From Blepharisma japonicum (Eukaryota > Ciliophora > Heterotrichea > Heterotrichida > Blepharismidae), in the NCBI GenBank assembly GCA_949751835.1, contig CATKHK010000111.1, forward strand, positions 62,001 through 126,000: a stretch of DNA of 64,000 bases, read 5' to 3'. The position numbers were made by a program, and so were the translations under genes. The notes beneath the pieces were generated by a model, which was not told where the DNA came from, did no database searches, and worked only from the letters and a program-made list of their open reading frames with translations. Position 1 is the first letter of the stretch. Every line of letters begins with the position of its first letter. Positions 34,717 to 45,808 of the stretch are shown here, piece after piece.

Positions 34717-36708
34717 ATGCGTGGAAGAGGAAGAGGGACTAAAGGAAGGAATATTCTCAAACACCCTACTATGGCTAGACAAAGAGACGAATCTAAACAA
34801 GAAGAAAGCACAATTCCAGAAGACGACCTTATCAGTGAAGCTGCACAAGGTTTAAAAGGAGTCGACGACACTCCGCGCTTAAGCGAAAAAGAGCTGGAAT
34901 CTGAAGTCGAAAGAATCTTAACCCCTTCAAATCCTCAGGCAAGCCAAAATATTTCGTTCTTTTCTTATAAAGAGAGAGTCTTCAAACGAGACGACCTTGT
35001 AGACCAAATGGTCATTCATTTCTCCTTAGATGGGCATTTTCTGCTTAAAGACAGTAATGAGACAAGGGACCAAGAAGAATTCATTGATTCTAAAAATGTG
35101 GAGGCTGAAAACTTGATCAAGGCGTCTTCAGTTGAAACTGGAGGAAGCTTACAATTAAGCCAAGAAGCGCTGCTAAAATCTTTGAGAAACCAGTTTAATT
35201 ATGCAGAAAGGACGTCTCAGTCTTTTACGATACCTCCTAAAGAAAGAGGAATCAGCACAGAGCCACCACCAGCAAGAAGTTTTTCAGGGACTGTTACACA
35301 GTGAGATATTTATGATAATTTTATGGCTGAACTAGATAAAAAAAGGCAGCAAGAACATGTGGAGAAAGAAAAAGAGAAGGAGCCGAAAAAGAGCTCGAAG
35401 AAGAAAGTGGGAGGGAGAAAAGAAGACCCAATGTACTCGAGTGAGATGAGCTATGCTTTAAAAATCATGGAAAGAATGGTAAATCAGAATGATTTGCAGA
35501 ACACTTACAGTATTTATAAATACTTTGACGGAAATGCCGATAATCATCGCACAAGTGAAGGATCTTTAAGCGACCTCTGGATTTTTGGATCAGAGAAAAC
35601 AAAGAAAAAAGAAGTAACAGCACTAGCTTGGAATCCCCGATATCACGATATGTTCGCTGTAGGTTACGGTTCTTATAGTTTCATGAAAAAGGCAACAGGG
35701 CTGATTTGCTGCTATTCACTTAAAAATACACGATACCCTGAATATTTTTTTACGACTCAGCATGGAGTTATGTGCTTAGATTGGCACCCTCAATACCCTG
35801 CTTTACTAGCAGTAGGCCTATATGATGGAACTGTATTAGTTTACGATGTCCGTGCCAAGCATAAAAAGCCTATATACCAAAGCACAGTTAGGACTAATAA
35901 ACACACTGACCCAGTCTGACAAGTTAAATGACAGGACGAAGACTTAATGAAAAATCTGAGTTTTTTTTCTATCTCAAGTGATGGAAGAGTCACAAATTGG
36001 GTGCTGATGAAGAATAAGCTGGAAGCTGAAGAAGTAATTAAGCTGAAATTGGTGTCTGGTGCTAGAGAAGGAGAAGAAGACGAGGTCGCACTGAGTGGGC
36101 TGGCAGGAGGGACTTGCTTCGATTTTAATCCTTTTCAGGAGCATCTGTTCATTGTAGGGACTGAAGAAGGGAAAATCCATAAGTGCAATAAAGCGTTCAG
36201 TGGGCAGTACTTAGAAACCTATGATGCCCATTTCATGGCAGTTTACAGTGTTAAGTGGAACAAATTCCACCCAAAAATATTTTTATCTGCAAGTGCGGAC
36301 TGGACTGTAAAGTTATGGGACCACACCATTAAAGCACCTCTCCTTACTTTTGACCTTGGAATTGCTGTAGGTGACGTAGCTTGGGCGCCTTATTCATCAA
36401 CCATTTTTGCTGCTACAACCGCTGATTCTAAGTGCCATGTGTATGACCTAGCTCAGGAGAGACTTTCAGAGATATGTGACAAACGAGTAAAAAATGGTAA
36501 ATGTAACCACATATCATTCAACCCTACCCAGTTTATCATTCTTATAGGAACTGATCGCGGGACTGTATATTCCTTTAAACTTTCTCCGAATTTGAGAAAG
36601 ACAAGTCAACTGACTGAAGAAGATGTAGCTGGTGGAGTCACACTAATCCAAAAAGAGTGCAAGAAACTGGAAGAAATTTTGTCTTCAATCGACAGAACCG
36701 TTTATTAA
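34717..36708 (+). CDS. DNAI1: Axonemal outer-arm dynein intermediate chain 1
   Basis: 663 residues, no intron; TGA codons at 35302, 35920 and 35929 are Trp. A charged N-terminal half (including a Lys/Glu stretch EKEKEKEPKKSSKKK) binds other arm subunits and the doublet; the C-terminal half has WD40 repeats (VTALAWNPRYHDMFAVGYGS, VMCLDWHPQYPALLAVGLYDG, AVYSVKWNKFHPKIFLSASAD followed by WTVKLWDH). These blocks are near-identical in style to DNAI1/IC78 of animals and Chlamydomonas IC1. The protein scaffolds outer dynein arms and drives ciliary beating. Human DNAI1 is 699 residues, so this copy is complete. Confidence 0.95.
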
Positions 36709-36732
36709 GAATTTTACTATTAAATTATAATA

Positions 36733-37683
36733 ATGATAAAAACCTCGACTGAAAGCGAAATCACCTTAGACTCGTTAGAAAAGAAACTAGTTATAGATTT
36801 TGGCCACCGATCAAGAGTCTGACTTGTAGAGCACAGGCATAACTTTTACGCTCTAAAAGAAGTCCCTAAAGCAGGACTTTGTGAAGCTGAAGTCAGACAC
36901 CTATTTGAAGAAAAACTTGCATTAAGCAGTCTCAAACACCCAAATATTATTAAGCTCATAACTACTTTTAAAGACCACACAAATATTTATTTTCTCTTAG
37001 AACTAGCAAAAGGTGCTCCATTAAGCCACATATTGAAGCAGCAGCGAAGATTTCCTTTAGAACAAGTCCAATCAATTGCTTTACAAATTGCCTCCACTTT
37101 ATCTTACATCCATTCTGAAGGATACATCTACCGCGATTTAAAATTATCAAATGTTTTATTGGATGACGCAGGAAAAGTCGTTTTTGTGGACCTTGGACTA
37201 TGCAAAAAAATAGAAAATGAAAAGTAAAATTTATACAGAGCTTATACAGTAACTGGGACCAAGCATGCAATGAGTCCTGAAATGTTTAAGCATCTAATTG
37301 ATGGGACTGAGCCAATAGGCTACAGCTATGAAATAGACTGATGGGCACTTGGGATCTTGACTTATGAACTTTTAAAAAGCAGCCCGCCCTTTGGACTATA
37401 TGGCGATGACTTATTTGCTCATATTTTGAGAGGGCTAGATTATGTTGATATGGCTGAAATACCAGAGATTGCTTGTGATTTTATTAGGAAATTATTGAAC
37501 CCAGATTCCAGTCTGAGATTAGGACATAACAGCTCGAACGAGGTGCTAGACCATCAATTTCTTAGGACATCTCCCCCTTTAATAGTGCCGAACTCCACTC
37601 AGCTTCAAGTGATACAGTCTTGATGCGAATTTATTGACCCTTCAGAGACTGTTTCTGAGCCAAATTTATTTATTGAATTTTAA
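36733..37683 (+). CDS. AGC-like protein kinase
   Basis: 311 residues, one 15-nt intron at 37224-37238 (GTAAAATTTATACAG) and several TGA = Trp. Almost the whole protein is a kinase domain: degenerate Gly-loop (IDFGHRSRVWLVEH), catalytic Lys in YALKEVPK, catalytic loop YRDLKLSNVLLD, VDLGL in place of DFG, TVTGTKHAMSPEM, and YEIDWWALGILTYELL. The WWALGIL pattern and the PxxRLG-like SLRLGH place it near AGC kinases such as PKA/PKG. The Gly-loop lacks two of three glycines, yet Lys, catalytic Asp and metal Asp are kept, so activity is likely. No regulatory (cyclic-nucleotide) domain. Substrate unknown. Confidence 0.87.
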
Positions 37684-37929
37684 TTTTTATTTAATAAATA
37701 TGATTTTCTTTTGATTATTTTTGTGATAATAAATATTGTACTTAATCAAGCTTTAAATTAATCTCATGCTTAATTTCGAAAAAAATTATTAAATGCTATT
37801 CTTATTCAGAAACTTAATATTACAACAAGATGGCTAAGACAATATTTTTACAAATCTTATGCCAATTTACGCTCACAAGTTTCTTCTTTATCATAATTTT
37901 TAAGTTAATGATGATTCTACAAATCAATC

Positions 37930-40293
37930 ATGGCAGAGCCTAAGTTTATTCTTTTAGCAAAAGAACCAATAACTTTAACTGGAGAACTTGCCAATTTTAG
38001 GTGGAAAAGCAGAATTGATCCTCCTATAAGATCTTCTTATTTAGCTATCTGCATTGCGTATCTAGAGTCTCTTCTCCGAGTCAAAGACGTAGAAATCTAC
38101 AGGTCATCTTGGGCAGCTTTATCTAATTGCATAAAAGCAACCAGCGAACTTGTACAGAAAAGACCCACGTATAGCAATTACTGAATCCAGTTCAATAAAA
38201 TCATTGAATCATTCGTAAACAAGCATCCAAAATATACACCATTTCAGCTTCTTAGACTCTATGCAGAGCGCAATCATTTAGGCGCCTGTGAAGCCCTTGA
38301 CGCAAGCATAAGGCTAATTATTTGTGTAGTCACTGACAAGGACTTTAAGTTTGATGAAATTTTGACTCAACCATTCAACTTCAGAGAAAACAGAGCTTAT
38401 TTGGAGCATTTTTGCAATCAGCTGGAAGTGAATTTCTTAATTGCAAATGAGACAGAACATACTTATGTTTCAAGAAGTGATAAAAACAAAAGTCCATTGG
38501 TTACGCTTTATATGGAGAGAGATAGCTCGTGGAGCGTACTTTATCATCAAGAATATGAGCCACTAGCTGCTGGACAGGCAGGGATTGGAGATTTGGATAG
38601 GTTTCCCTTTGTGTATGACCCAAGATCAGAGCCTGTTCCGAATGTAAGGCCCCTGGTTAGTCAGACTCCAACAATTCCAAAGGCGAATTTGGAGCCTCAA
38701 CTTATAGAAAGGTCACATCAAGAGCCAGCAATAATGCAGCAAAGTGATGCAATACCTGAAGAAACCAAGCAAGAGTCTTCCCCAGCTATAAAGTTGCATA
38801 AAGCACAGATCCCTGGAGGATTAAAGAAAATTTTACCCATAAACTCGAAGAATGCTCAAATACCTGAAGAAATTAAGCAAGAGCCTCCCCCACAAACCGT
38901 TCCAGTGTCTAATGAAGTTAGCCAAGAGTCTTCCCCAGCTGTAAAGTCGCATAAAGCACAGATCCCTGGAGGACTAAAGAAAATTTCATCCATAAAATCG
39001 CAGAATGCTCAAATACCTGAGGAAATAAAGCAAGAACCTCCTCCACAAATCGTTCCAGTGTCTAAGGAAGTTAGCCAAGAGCCTTCCCCATCAGTACTAT
39101 CTCCAGAAAATACTCAAGAAGCTGAAGAAGTCAAGCAAGGTTCCATATATTTTTCTGTGGTAGAAGAAAATCCTAAGCCAGAAGCACTTCCAATAATTGA
39201 GATCTCTCGCCAATTGATATCAGAAATGGCTTCTACCATTCTTCTTAATTGTCCTAACAAGTGCAGCGATCTACTTGTCAAACTTTTATCTGATTATATA
39301 GCTATAGACCCTTCAGTCGATCATGGAGAAGTGGTCAGACTAAAGGAAAACGCAAACAAGTGGAAATCTACAGTCCAGCCACCACCTATATTGCCTGTTA
39401 AAAAAGAAGCAAGTTGTGGCCATCAAAAATTAAATTTCATTCCTTTATGTGAAGAGGAGCATTGTGCTTATTGCTTGAAGGAAATTTATAAAAGAGATGG
39501 ACAAAAAGCACTATGTAGTCATGGAAAAAAAATCAGCCCTAAAAATAGAGCTGAGATTGACAAATTGATAATGGAAAACGATCAAATAATTAAAGATGGC
39601 ATAGCAGCAGAGACAATAGTCCAAACTGAGAAAAAGAATGATAGTGAGCAGGAGCCTTTTCAAGCTCCTTCAAAAGCTCTTATAATGCCAGAACAACCTA
39701 AAAAGGTAGATATTTCAGTGCCAACTAGCAATATTCCAGCAATAAATCAGGGAAATATTCCTCATCCCAGGCCAATAATTCAATCAAACTTTACAGCTGG
39801 AAATAATCAGCCTATAAAAATAATAAACCTAGGAAATGATCGGCAATTGTCAGGAGACCACGAAGCCCAGCCAAAGAATGATCATTTCCAACCAGCACAA
39901 AAAATAATCCTTCAACCTTCCCAGCTTCCACCACACCCGCCCCAAAAGATAATCGTCCAGTCTTCTCAATCACAACCAAACCCACTACAAGATTTTTCAA
40001 ATCCAAAAATTGATACTAATTTCCCTCAAAATATGTCACATAAGGTTCCTGATCCAGTCGAAGCACCTCCACAAGTAATTCATCCTGAACCAAATCCGCC
40101 CAAGCCAAGAAATGGTTTACAATGTGCTGCTTGCAAAGAATATAAAGCTACTGACGAATTCGCTATTTCATGCCCTGAGCATGAAATCTGTAGCCTTTGC
40201 AGAATTAAAAATATAAGCCAATGCATACTATGCCAAAGATTTTATTCAAAAAATGATGAAGAAACCCTAGAAATTATAAGGATTAGTCTTTAA
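37930..40293 (+). CDS. Pseudo-otubain with zinc-finger/RING-like tail
   Basis: 787 residues, no intron, one TGA = Trp at 38182. Residues ~25-215 resemble otubain (peptidase C65): SSYLAICIAYLESLL, FNFRENRAYLEHFCNQLEVNFLIA, and LYMERDSSWSVLYHQ. By eye alignment the catalytic Cys position (DGNCFYR in otubains) is Ser35, and the His of the RPGHYDILY motif is Ser, so it should not cleave ubiquitin. The middle is Pro/Gln-rich with two 51-residue direct repeats. A Cys/His cluster (CGHQKLNFIPLCEEEHCAYC) and a C-terminal RING-like finger (CAACKEY, CPEHEICSLC, CILC) follow. A ubiquitin-binding adaptor or E3 ligase is inferred. Confidence 0.72.
38785..39090 (+). repeat. 153-bp direct repeat, two units
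   Basis: Units 38785-38937 and 38938-39090 are adjacent and encode near-identical 51-residue blocks containing HKAQIPGGLKKI and NAQIPEEIKQEPPPQ. They sit in the disordered middle of the pseudo-otubain gene; a shorter related piece (IPEETKQESSP) precedes them. Recent in-frame duplication. Confidence 0.9.
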
Positions 40294-40352
40294 TAATTAA
40301 TCAATCTTATTTAATTTTAAGACTACTAGGGCATATTTGCAGATGCATATAA

Positions 40353-42651
40353 ATGCAAAAACGAGAAATCACAATCGATAAGTTTTTAAGCTCTAATCCT
40401 GCCAATATGATCATCTCAGTAGAATCAGCTGAAAAACATGCAGAAGAAGGCTATACTCAGTACCTCATTGTGCTTTCCGTCGACCATCTTGAGCATGTCG
40501 TGTACAGGAGATTTTCACAATTTTCAGAGCTGAATGACTCAATAAAAGCCACCTTTCCCCGCGTAGACCTGCCTGACTTCCCTTCTAAGTTCAGCATTTA
40601 TAACCGAATCGAGCAGCGCAAAAAACTCTTTCATGGCTATCTCAACGGTATCCTCAAACTTTGTGTAGAATTTCCTCCACTTCCAAGAGACACTATGATG
40701 AAGATTTTAGCAGAATTTTTAGAAATCGTAGGGGTAGAAAAAAAGCAGCCTGAGGAGCCTAAAATTCCTAGACAGCTCAGAGAGTCTTTTGTGGACTCCT
40801 CACAGGTCATACAATCCTCAGAAACAGGATTTGTTGACATAAAGTTCGGCCCAGAAGATTGACAAAGGCATTATGCGTCGCTTGCATACTCGAATTTATA
40901 TTTGTCTCCTGACGACAATGAAAGTAATTTTACGCATGTGATAAGCTGCTTTGGGGCAAATATAGTGACAAAGGAGAATAATATTTTGGAAATAAATCAT
41001 GACTACCAAAAATTCCCTATACTTATCAGAGGAAAAAACAGCCAAAATATACAGAAATGAAGCAAGGCGCTGGTTATTGCAGCTACTGCAAAGCAAGACT
41101 CTCCACTTGCATCTTATCGAATCATTTGTGCAGGGAGGATTATTGTGAAAATAAAGACAGGGGACTTTCTTAAGCCGTTAAAGCCTTCAAGCTCTGGTAA
41201 GACTCAGTTTTTCGTGAAGGTCGATCTGTATCCATTTTCTTTCCAAACATCAGTGCTACCTCAAGAGGACTTAATTGAGTGGGACCAATTGTTTGTGATG
41301 TAAAGCTTATTTTAGGCCAGTGATGAATAGGTTTTTTATATTGAATTTATCAATCTGCTATTACTCGTCTGATGCATGGCTCAAGCAGCATGCAAAAGAA
41401 GAAGTCTTAGAAGAATTTAGCATTGCAATCAATGATATTTCATTATTTCCTTTTTCTAACGGGCCTGTGAAGCTGTTTTTGAACAAAAGTGACAGCAAGA
41501 GAAAGAAAAGCGCTGATGAAGGGCCTTCGTTTATCACTGTGGAACTCGTTCATGAAGCTTCATTTATGTCTATGTTCATGCCGCCTCCTTCACATTTTTT
41601 CGAAGATACTGAAGTCCCTGAAATCGCTACTATGAGAGAGCTGAAAATTGCTTCTAAAAGGCTTAAAAGAGTAAGGATCCTTTATATCCGGTTCTTGAAG
41701 ACTATTTATAAATTGTTTTTATGGACTTATCCAAGATTCTCAATGGTTTGTTTAATTTCGTTTATTTTATTAGCGGCATTTTTGCCTGCACAGTATGTAG
41801 TTCCTTTGGCACTTTTTATTTTATTGATGTTTTGCTTGTCCTTAAACCCAAGATCTGAAGGAATTATTAATTGGATCAGCAGTTTTTTCTTTACAGATGA
41901 GCTGAGGACGAAGCCAATCCCAAGCTTGAAAACAATAAAGCAAAAAGACCATGAAAATAAGAGCAAGTTTACCATTTTGAAAGAAAAAACCAATGAAGGA
42001 GTCATGGACAGATGAAAAAAATTCAAAGAAGACGCTGTTGATATCCAAAATCTTCTGATTAAAATATCAATCTGAGCAGAAAAAACAAGGCAAATTTTCC
42101 TGTGGGGAGATCCATTGAAGAGCTTATATTTCTGCATTGGGTTGATTATTGGGATTTATATTTTCTATACAGTTCCTATGAGACTTGTAATTTTAACAGC
42201 GGGGGTTCATAGATTTTATAAGGGAAGAAAAAGCAGCAAAAGGCGCTTAGATCACAATACAAAAATATGCAAAGAAGTCTTGAAAAGCTTGTACTCTCAA
42301 CATCTGAAAAGCTTATCTGTGAAATCAACTGAGCCATGGCCAAGCGATATTGTAACTAACCTAAATCTGCAGAAAAAGATCATTGAAACTATAAGGACAC
42401 GCTTAAAGCTTGCAGCTGAGCAAAACCTTTTCCAAGAATATCCAACCCCTTTAAGTCTTTTTGATGCGATGAGGGCTGTTGAATTCACTCTGAAACTTAA
42501 AAGCACAAAAGGAGAACGAATGATGGATCCTAATAAAAGAGATCGGTCAACTTTCTTATACAAATTCATGATGAATATTCCAAGTGAATACTATCGATAC
42601 CTTCATCCAAAGCTTTTAGACGTTGAACCAGTAAATAATGTTAAAACTTAG
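40353..42651 (+). CDS. PX-PH-C2 protein with MCTP-type membrane end
   Basis: 760 residues; one 16-nt intron at 41300-41315 and TGA = Trp at 40860, 41058, 42013 and 42073. Order of domains: PX (about 15-125; YRRFSQFSELNDSI is the phosphoinositide-binding core), PH-like (about 155-250; DWQRHYASLAYSNLYL ... NIQKWSKAL), C2-like (about 265-380), then a membrane-anchored C-terminus with two hydrophobic hairpins. The last one (GDPLKSLYFCIGLIIGIYIF followed by YTVPMRLVILTAGVHRFYKG) matches the PRT_C end of MCTP proteins (multiple C2 and transmembrane). Such a layout predicts an ER-anchored tether that contacts another membrane through PX/PH/C2 lipid binding. I know of no standard family with this exact order. 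Confidence 0.8.
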
Positions 42652-42950
42652 TAAATAGATTTTTATATCTATGTATTGTAGGAAAGTTATAATTAGTTAA
42701 AATCTATTGATTATGACTAAAAATCCTGCAATTTTGTTAAGCTACCTTACAATTCAAGAAGAGACTTCTTTATTTGCTTTATTCTTTAATATGAAAATCA
42801 TTTTTAAGTGCTGACTTTATATGAAAGCTGGGATATTTAATATCTTTGAATACACCTAGTTCTAATAGGAAATGATTTTCTAGGTCCTAATTTTTCAATT
42901 GCATATCTTAATTCCATTCAATAATTCGTCAAATTGTAATAAATATAAAA
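42652..42950. other. Spacer, 299 bp
   Basis: AT-rich spacer; nothing recognised apart from being upstream of a small plus-strand ORF. Confidence 0.35.
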
Positions 42951-43124
42951 ATGAGACCAATTAGAACAAGGAAAGACGTCCAGTTTTGGCTTCTAGCACT
43001 CGTTGGAAGTTTGTGGTTCATGCCACCTAAAACTTATACAGGAGGAGTGACATCTGTGGAAACTAAATCTTGGCTCCCTGTTACTCGGAAAGATTGCAGC
43101 TGCCCATGGCTTAATAAATCTTAA
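42951..43124 (+). CDS. Small single-span membrane protein
   Basis: 57-residue frame from ATG (MRPIRTRKDVQFWLLALV) to TAA. Basic N-terminus, one hydrophobic segment (about residues 12-26), then a polar tail with a Cys pair (DCSCPW). Distinctly richer in GC and Trp than the surrounding spacer, which argues for coding. Could be a small mitochondrial or ER subunit; not recognised. In-frame TGA is not used. Confidence 0.5.
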   Translation: MRPIRTRKDVQFWLLALVGSLWFMPPKTYTGGVTSVETKSWLPVTRKDCSCPWLNKS

Positions 43125-43481
43125 TACTTCTCATTAAGAAAATTAGGAGCATTAACTATTATATAATAAGCAATGATATTGCTTATATTGCTGGAATATA
43201 TAGAAAAAGCTTTGATTTCTTTCTTTAAAATCTTTACAAATTGATTAATAAGGTTTTACTTCAAAATAAGCTTTAACTTCTTGTGTATTTGCTCAACGAG
43301 GTTATTTTCAAGATACTTTATTAAATTTCTATTTAATTGCATTCAATTTCGTGAAATTATATAAAGAAAATTTAATATTTCCTATTTTTATGTCAAAAAA
43401 CTCATATGAGACAAGGTATCGGCAAATTAATTTATAATTATATTTAGAGTTTATAAACTCACTTAATAACAATATAATAAA
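43125..43481. other. Convergent spacer, 357 bp
   Basis: AT-rich DNA between a plus-strand small ORF and a minus-strand gene. Nothing recognised. Confidence 0.35.
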
Positions 43482-43760
43482 TTACTTTAGGCAGGTCCAA
43501 TTATAAGAAAAGTGTCTCCTTATTGCTGTTCCAGTCACTTGTGGAATAAATCTCAATTCAGGCTGACGAATAGCTGGGGTATTAAAAATAGAAGGAGGTC
43601 TTTGTGGAGCTTGAAATTGAAAAGCTCTATTTCCAACTTGCCTGTGTCTTAATTCTTCAGGAGATAAATGTAAATACCCATTTTGAGCCATTATATGTTG
43701 AACTAAAATATTGTTCCCAGCATCGTCTCTAACTGGTGTTGGCTGAAATGTTGATAGCAT
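43482..43760 (-). CDS. Small protein with Nup98-like EELR motif
   Basis: 92 residues, uninterrupted. The N-terminal part (FQPTPVRDDAGNNILVQHI followed by MAQNGYLHLSPEELRHRQ) resembles the short segment next to the GLEBS motif in Nup98/Nup116, which reads roughly 'YQPT..D.......I.AMPAYENKSFEELR'. The rest is Pro/Gln-rich. No FG repeats or autoproteolytic domain are present, so this is at most a fragment-like relative; similar short EELR proteins would be plausible in ciliates. Function unknown. ATG at 43760, TAA at 43482. Confidence 0.55.
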   Translation of the reverse strand: MLSTFQPTPVRDDAGNNILVQHIMAQNGYLHLSPEELRHRQVGNRAFQFQAPQRPPSIFNTPAIRQPELRFIPQVTGTAIRRHFSYNWTCLK

Positions 43761-44379
43761 GACTTAATTTTATTCTAAAATAGGAAATAAATAATTAAAT
43801 AGGGAATAATAGAACAATTAAAGTGATTTAAAAAGAGCTTATTGTGCATTATGATAAGATAATAGCGATACCTAAAGTTATTAATAATTAGTTATAATTC
43901 TCAGATCTCTCTTAAAAAGCGAAAAGCTTCATGTGTGAAAATTTTAAAGGATCTCTAAAATTCTTGAAAAATGCAGGTCTCAGCTTGGGGTCATACAAGA
44001 GTTCATATTCGCGTGCACTCAATACAATGCAGTCCTAAAATTTTGATTAAAATAAGACTTAATAAGCAAAAGGCAATTTAATCATAGCAAGCAAATATTT
44101 ACGTTTGCAAAATATCATAAACCTTATTATTGGATAATAAAGTCAACGACTTAATTAAATTGAGCTCTCTTAAATAATATTTAATTTTTAAAGCTGCACT
44201 GGAATGAAAAAAGCTACTTTTAGATAATTATTTATCCTCTGCTACATCAAATAAAGTCTCAGAATCCTTAAATTAAGACTCTTATTTCAATCAAATTACC
44301 TCACTGCTTTTTCTAATACCTTATAAAACATTTCTATAAACACTCCAACCCTCTAAACTATTTCACTTATAAAATTAAT
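43761..44379. other. Divergent region, 619 bp
   Basis: Longest gap between intact genes in this part. It contains the decayed minus-strand gene described separately and the promoter of the HDAC gene (start 44380). No RNA gene recognised. Confidence 0.4.
43912..44329 (-). pseudogene. Likely decayed gene, unknown family
   Basis: Several protein-like stretches follow one another on the minus strand without forming an intact gene: MFYKVLEKAV (44329 downward), DSETLFDVAEDK then a TAA, SSFFHSSAALKIKYYLREL with NLIKSLTLLSNNKVYDILQT then TAA, and finally ARE-YELLYDPKLRPAFFK-NFRDPLKFSHMKLFAF ending at 43912. No 15- or 16-nt GT...AG intron removes the stops. Family not recognised. It may instead be a gene with unusual introns. 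Only the last stretch (open 43912-44034) looks strongly coding. Confidence 0.35.
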
Positions 44380-45615
44380 ATGGGCGAAAGACGAGTTGCT
44401 TATTTTTATGACGGTAATTACTAATTAGAAAATATAGGCAATTTTTACTACGGGCAAGGTCATCCAATGAAGCCACACCGTGTCCGTATGACTCACCAAC
44501 TAATCCTAGGCTACAAACTATACCGTCAAATGGACGTTTATGTAATCCTCATGTAGCGTCCTCACTATGCAACCCCTGAAGAAATGATGCAATTTCACAG
44601 TCCTGAGCACATAAAGTTCCTTCAGAGGGCTGAACTTTCTGGCGAAAAGCTTTTTATGCACCATGAGCGTGCCAGAGAAGACTGTCCAGTCTTCGAAAAT
44701 ATGTTCGAGTTCTCTCAGATCTGCGCTGGGGCTTCAATTGACTGTGCAATGGCTCTGAACCAAGGCGAGGCCGACATCTGCATTAACTGGTCTGGCGGCT
44801 TCCACCATGCTAAGAAAGGGGAAGCTTCAGGGTTTTGCTACATCAATGATATAGTCCTTGCTACCTTAGAATTACTCAAGTACCATGAAAGAGTTCTTTA
44901 TATAGACATCGACGCACACCATGGTGACGGCGTCGAAGAGGCCTTTTACACCACCAATAGAGTCATGACAGTCTCTTTCCACAAATTTGGGAACTTTTTC
45001 CCGGGTACTGGTGACATTAAAGACTGTGGGGCAAGCGAGGGGAAGTATCACTGCTTAAATATCCCACTGAAGTCTGGGATGACTGACGAGTGCTATGAGA
45101 GGATTTTCCAGCCAATCATGAGAGAAGTCGTCTACTTTTACCAGCCAAATGTAATTGTCATGCAATGTGGGTCAGACTCGTTGGCTCATGATAAGCTGGG
45201 AAAATTCAACCTGACGTTGAGAGGCCATGGAAATTGTGTAAAGTTCATGAAAGGGTTTGGGCTTCCTATGATGGTCGTGGGAGGTGGAGGATACACTGTG
45301 GCCAATGTGGCGAGGTGTTGGACATACGAAACATCTGTGCTGCTTGAAAAAGAAGTTCCGAATGAACTTCCTTTTAATGACTATTATCAGTATTTCGGAC
45401 CGTCCTATAACTTGCATATTGACCCTGACAAGACTTTGGAAAACAGGAACACAAGAGACTATTTGGAAACAGCCATGATCAGGTGCTTGGAAAACATCAG
45501 AAGGCTTGAAGGAGCTCCTAGTGTACAAAGGCAAGATGTCCCACCAGATTTTTTCCCAAATGACTTTACTGACAGAATGGAAAGACGACATAACCCAACT
45601 GAATTTTATGAGTAA
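44380..45615 (+). CDS. Class I histone deacetylase (HDAC1/Rpd3 type)
   Basis: 401 residues from three exons, with two 15-nt introns at 44414-44428 and 44542-44556; both restore the family sequence exactly ([38 protein letters not shown]). Catalytic core: [19 protein letters not shown] (active-site His pair), [18 protein letters not shown] (zinc-binding Asp and His), VMQCGSDSL (zinc-binding Asp) and [17 protein letters not shown] (transition-state Tyr region). This is the class I signature; HDAC1/2/Rpd3 remove acetyl groups from histone lysines in repressor complexes. The usual acidic, phosphorylated C-terminal tail is shortened; the protein ends soon after the catalytic domain. Confidence 0.96.
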
Positions 45616-45808
45616 TATAAGAATATTCAAAGAAAAAACAGCAATAACGTCTAATTTAAGGTTTAATAATATAAAATTCCTTAATCTTAGCCTGCCATTA
45701 CTATTCCTTAAATTTAGGAGGCAATTAGTAAAGTACTCCATGCAGCAGTTAATTATAAATAAAATCAAAGCAGCAATTTTCCTCAAACTATAAGTAATTA
45801 ACTTATAA

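Noticed and set aside
45506-45793. 95-codon plus-strand ORF overlapping the end of the HDAC gene
   Set aside because: Out of frame with the well-supported HDAC end; second half is AT-rich spacer.
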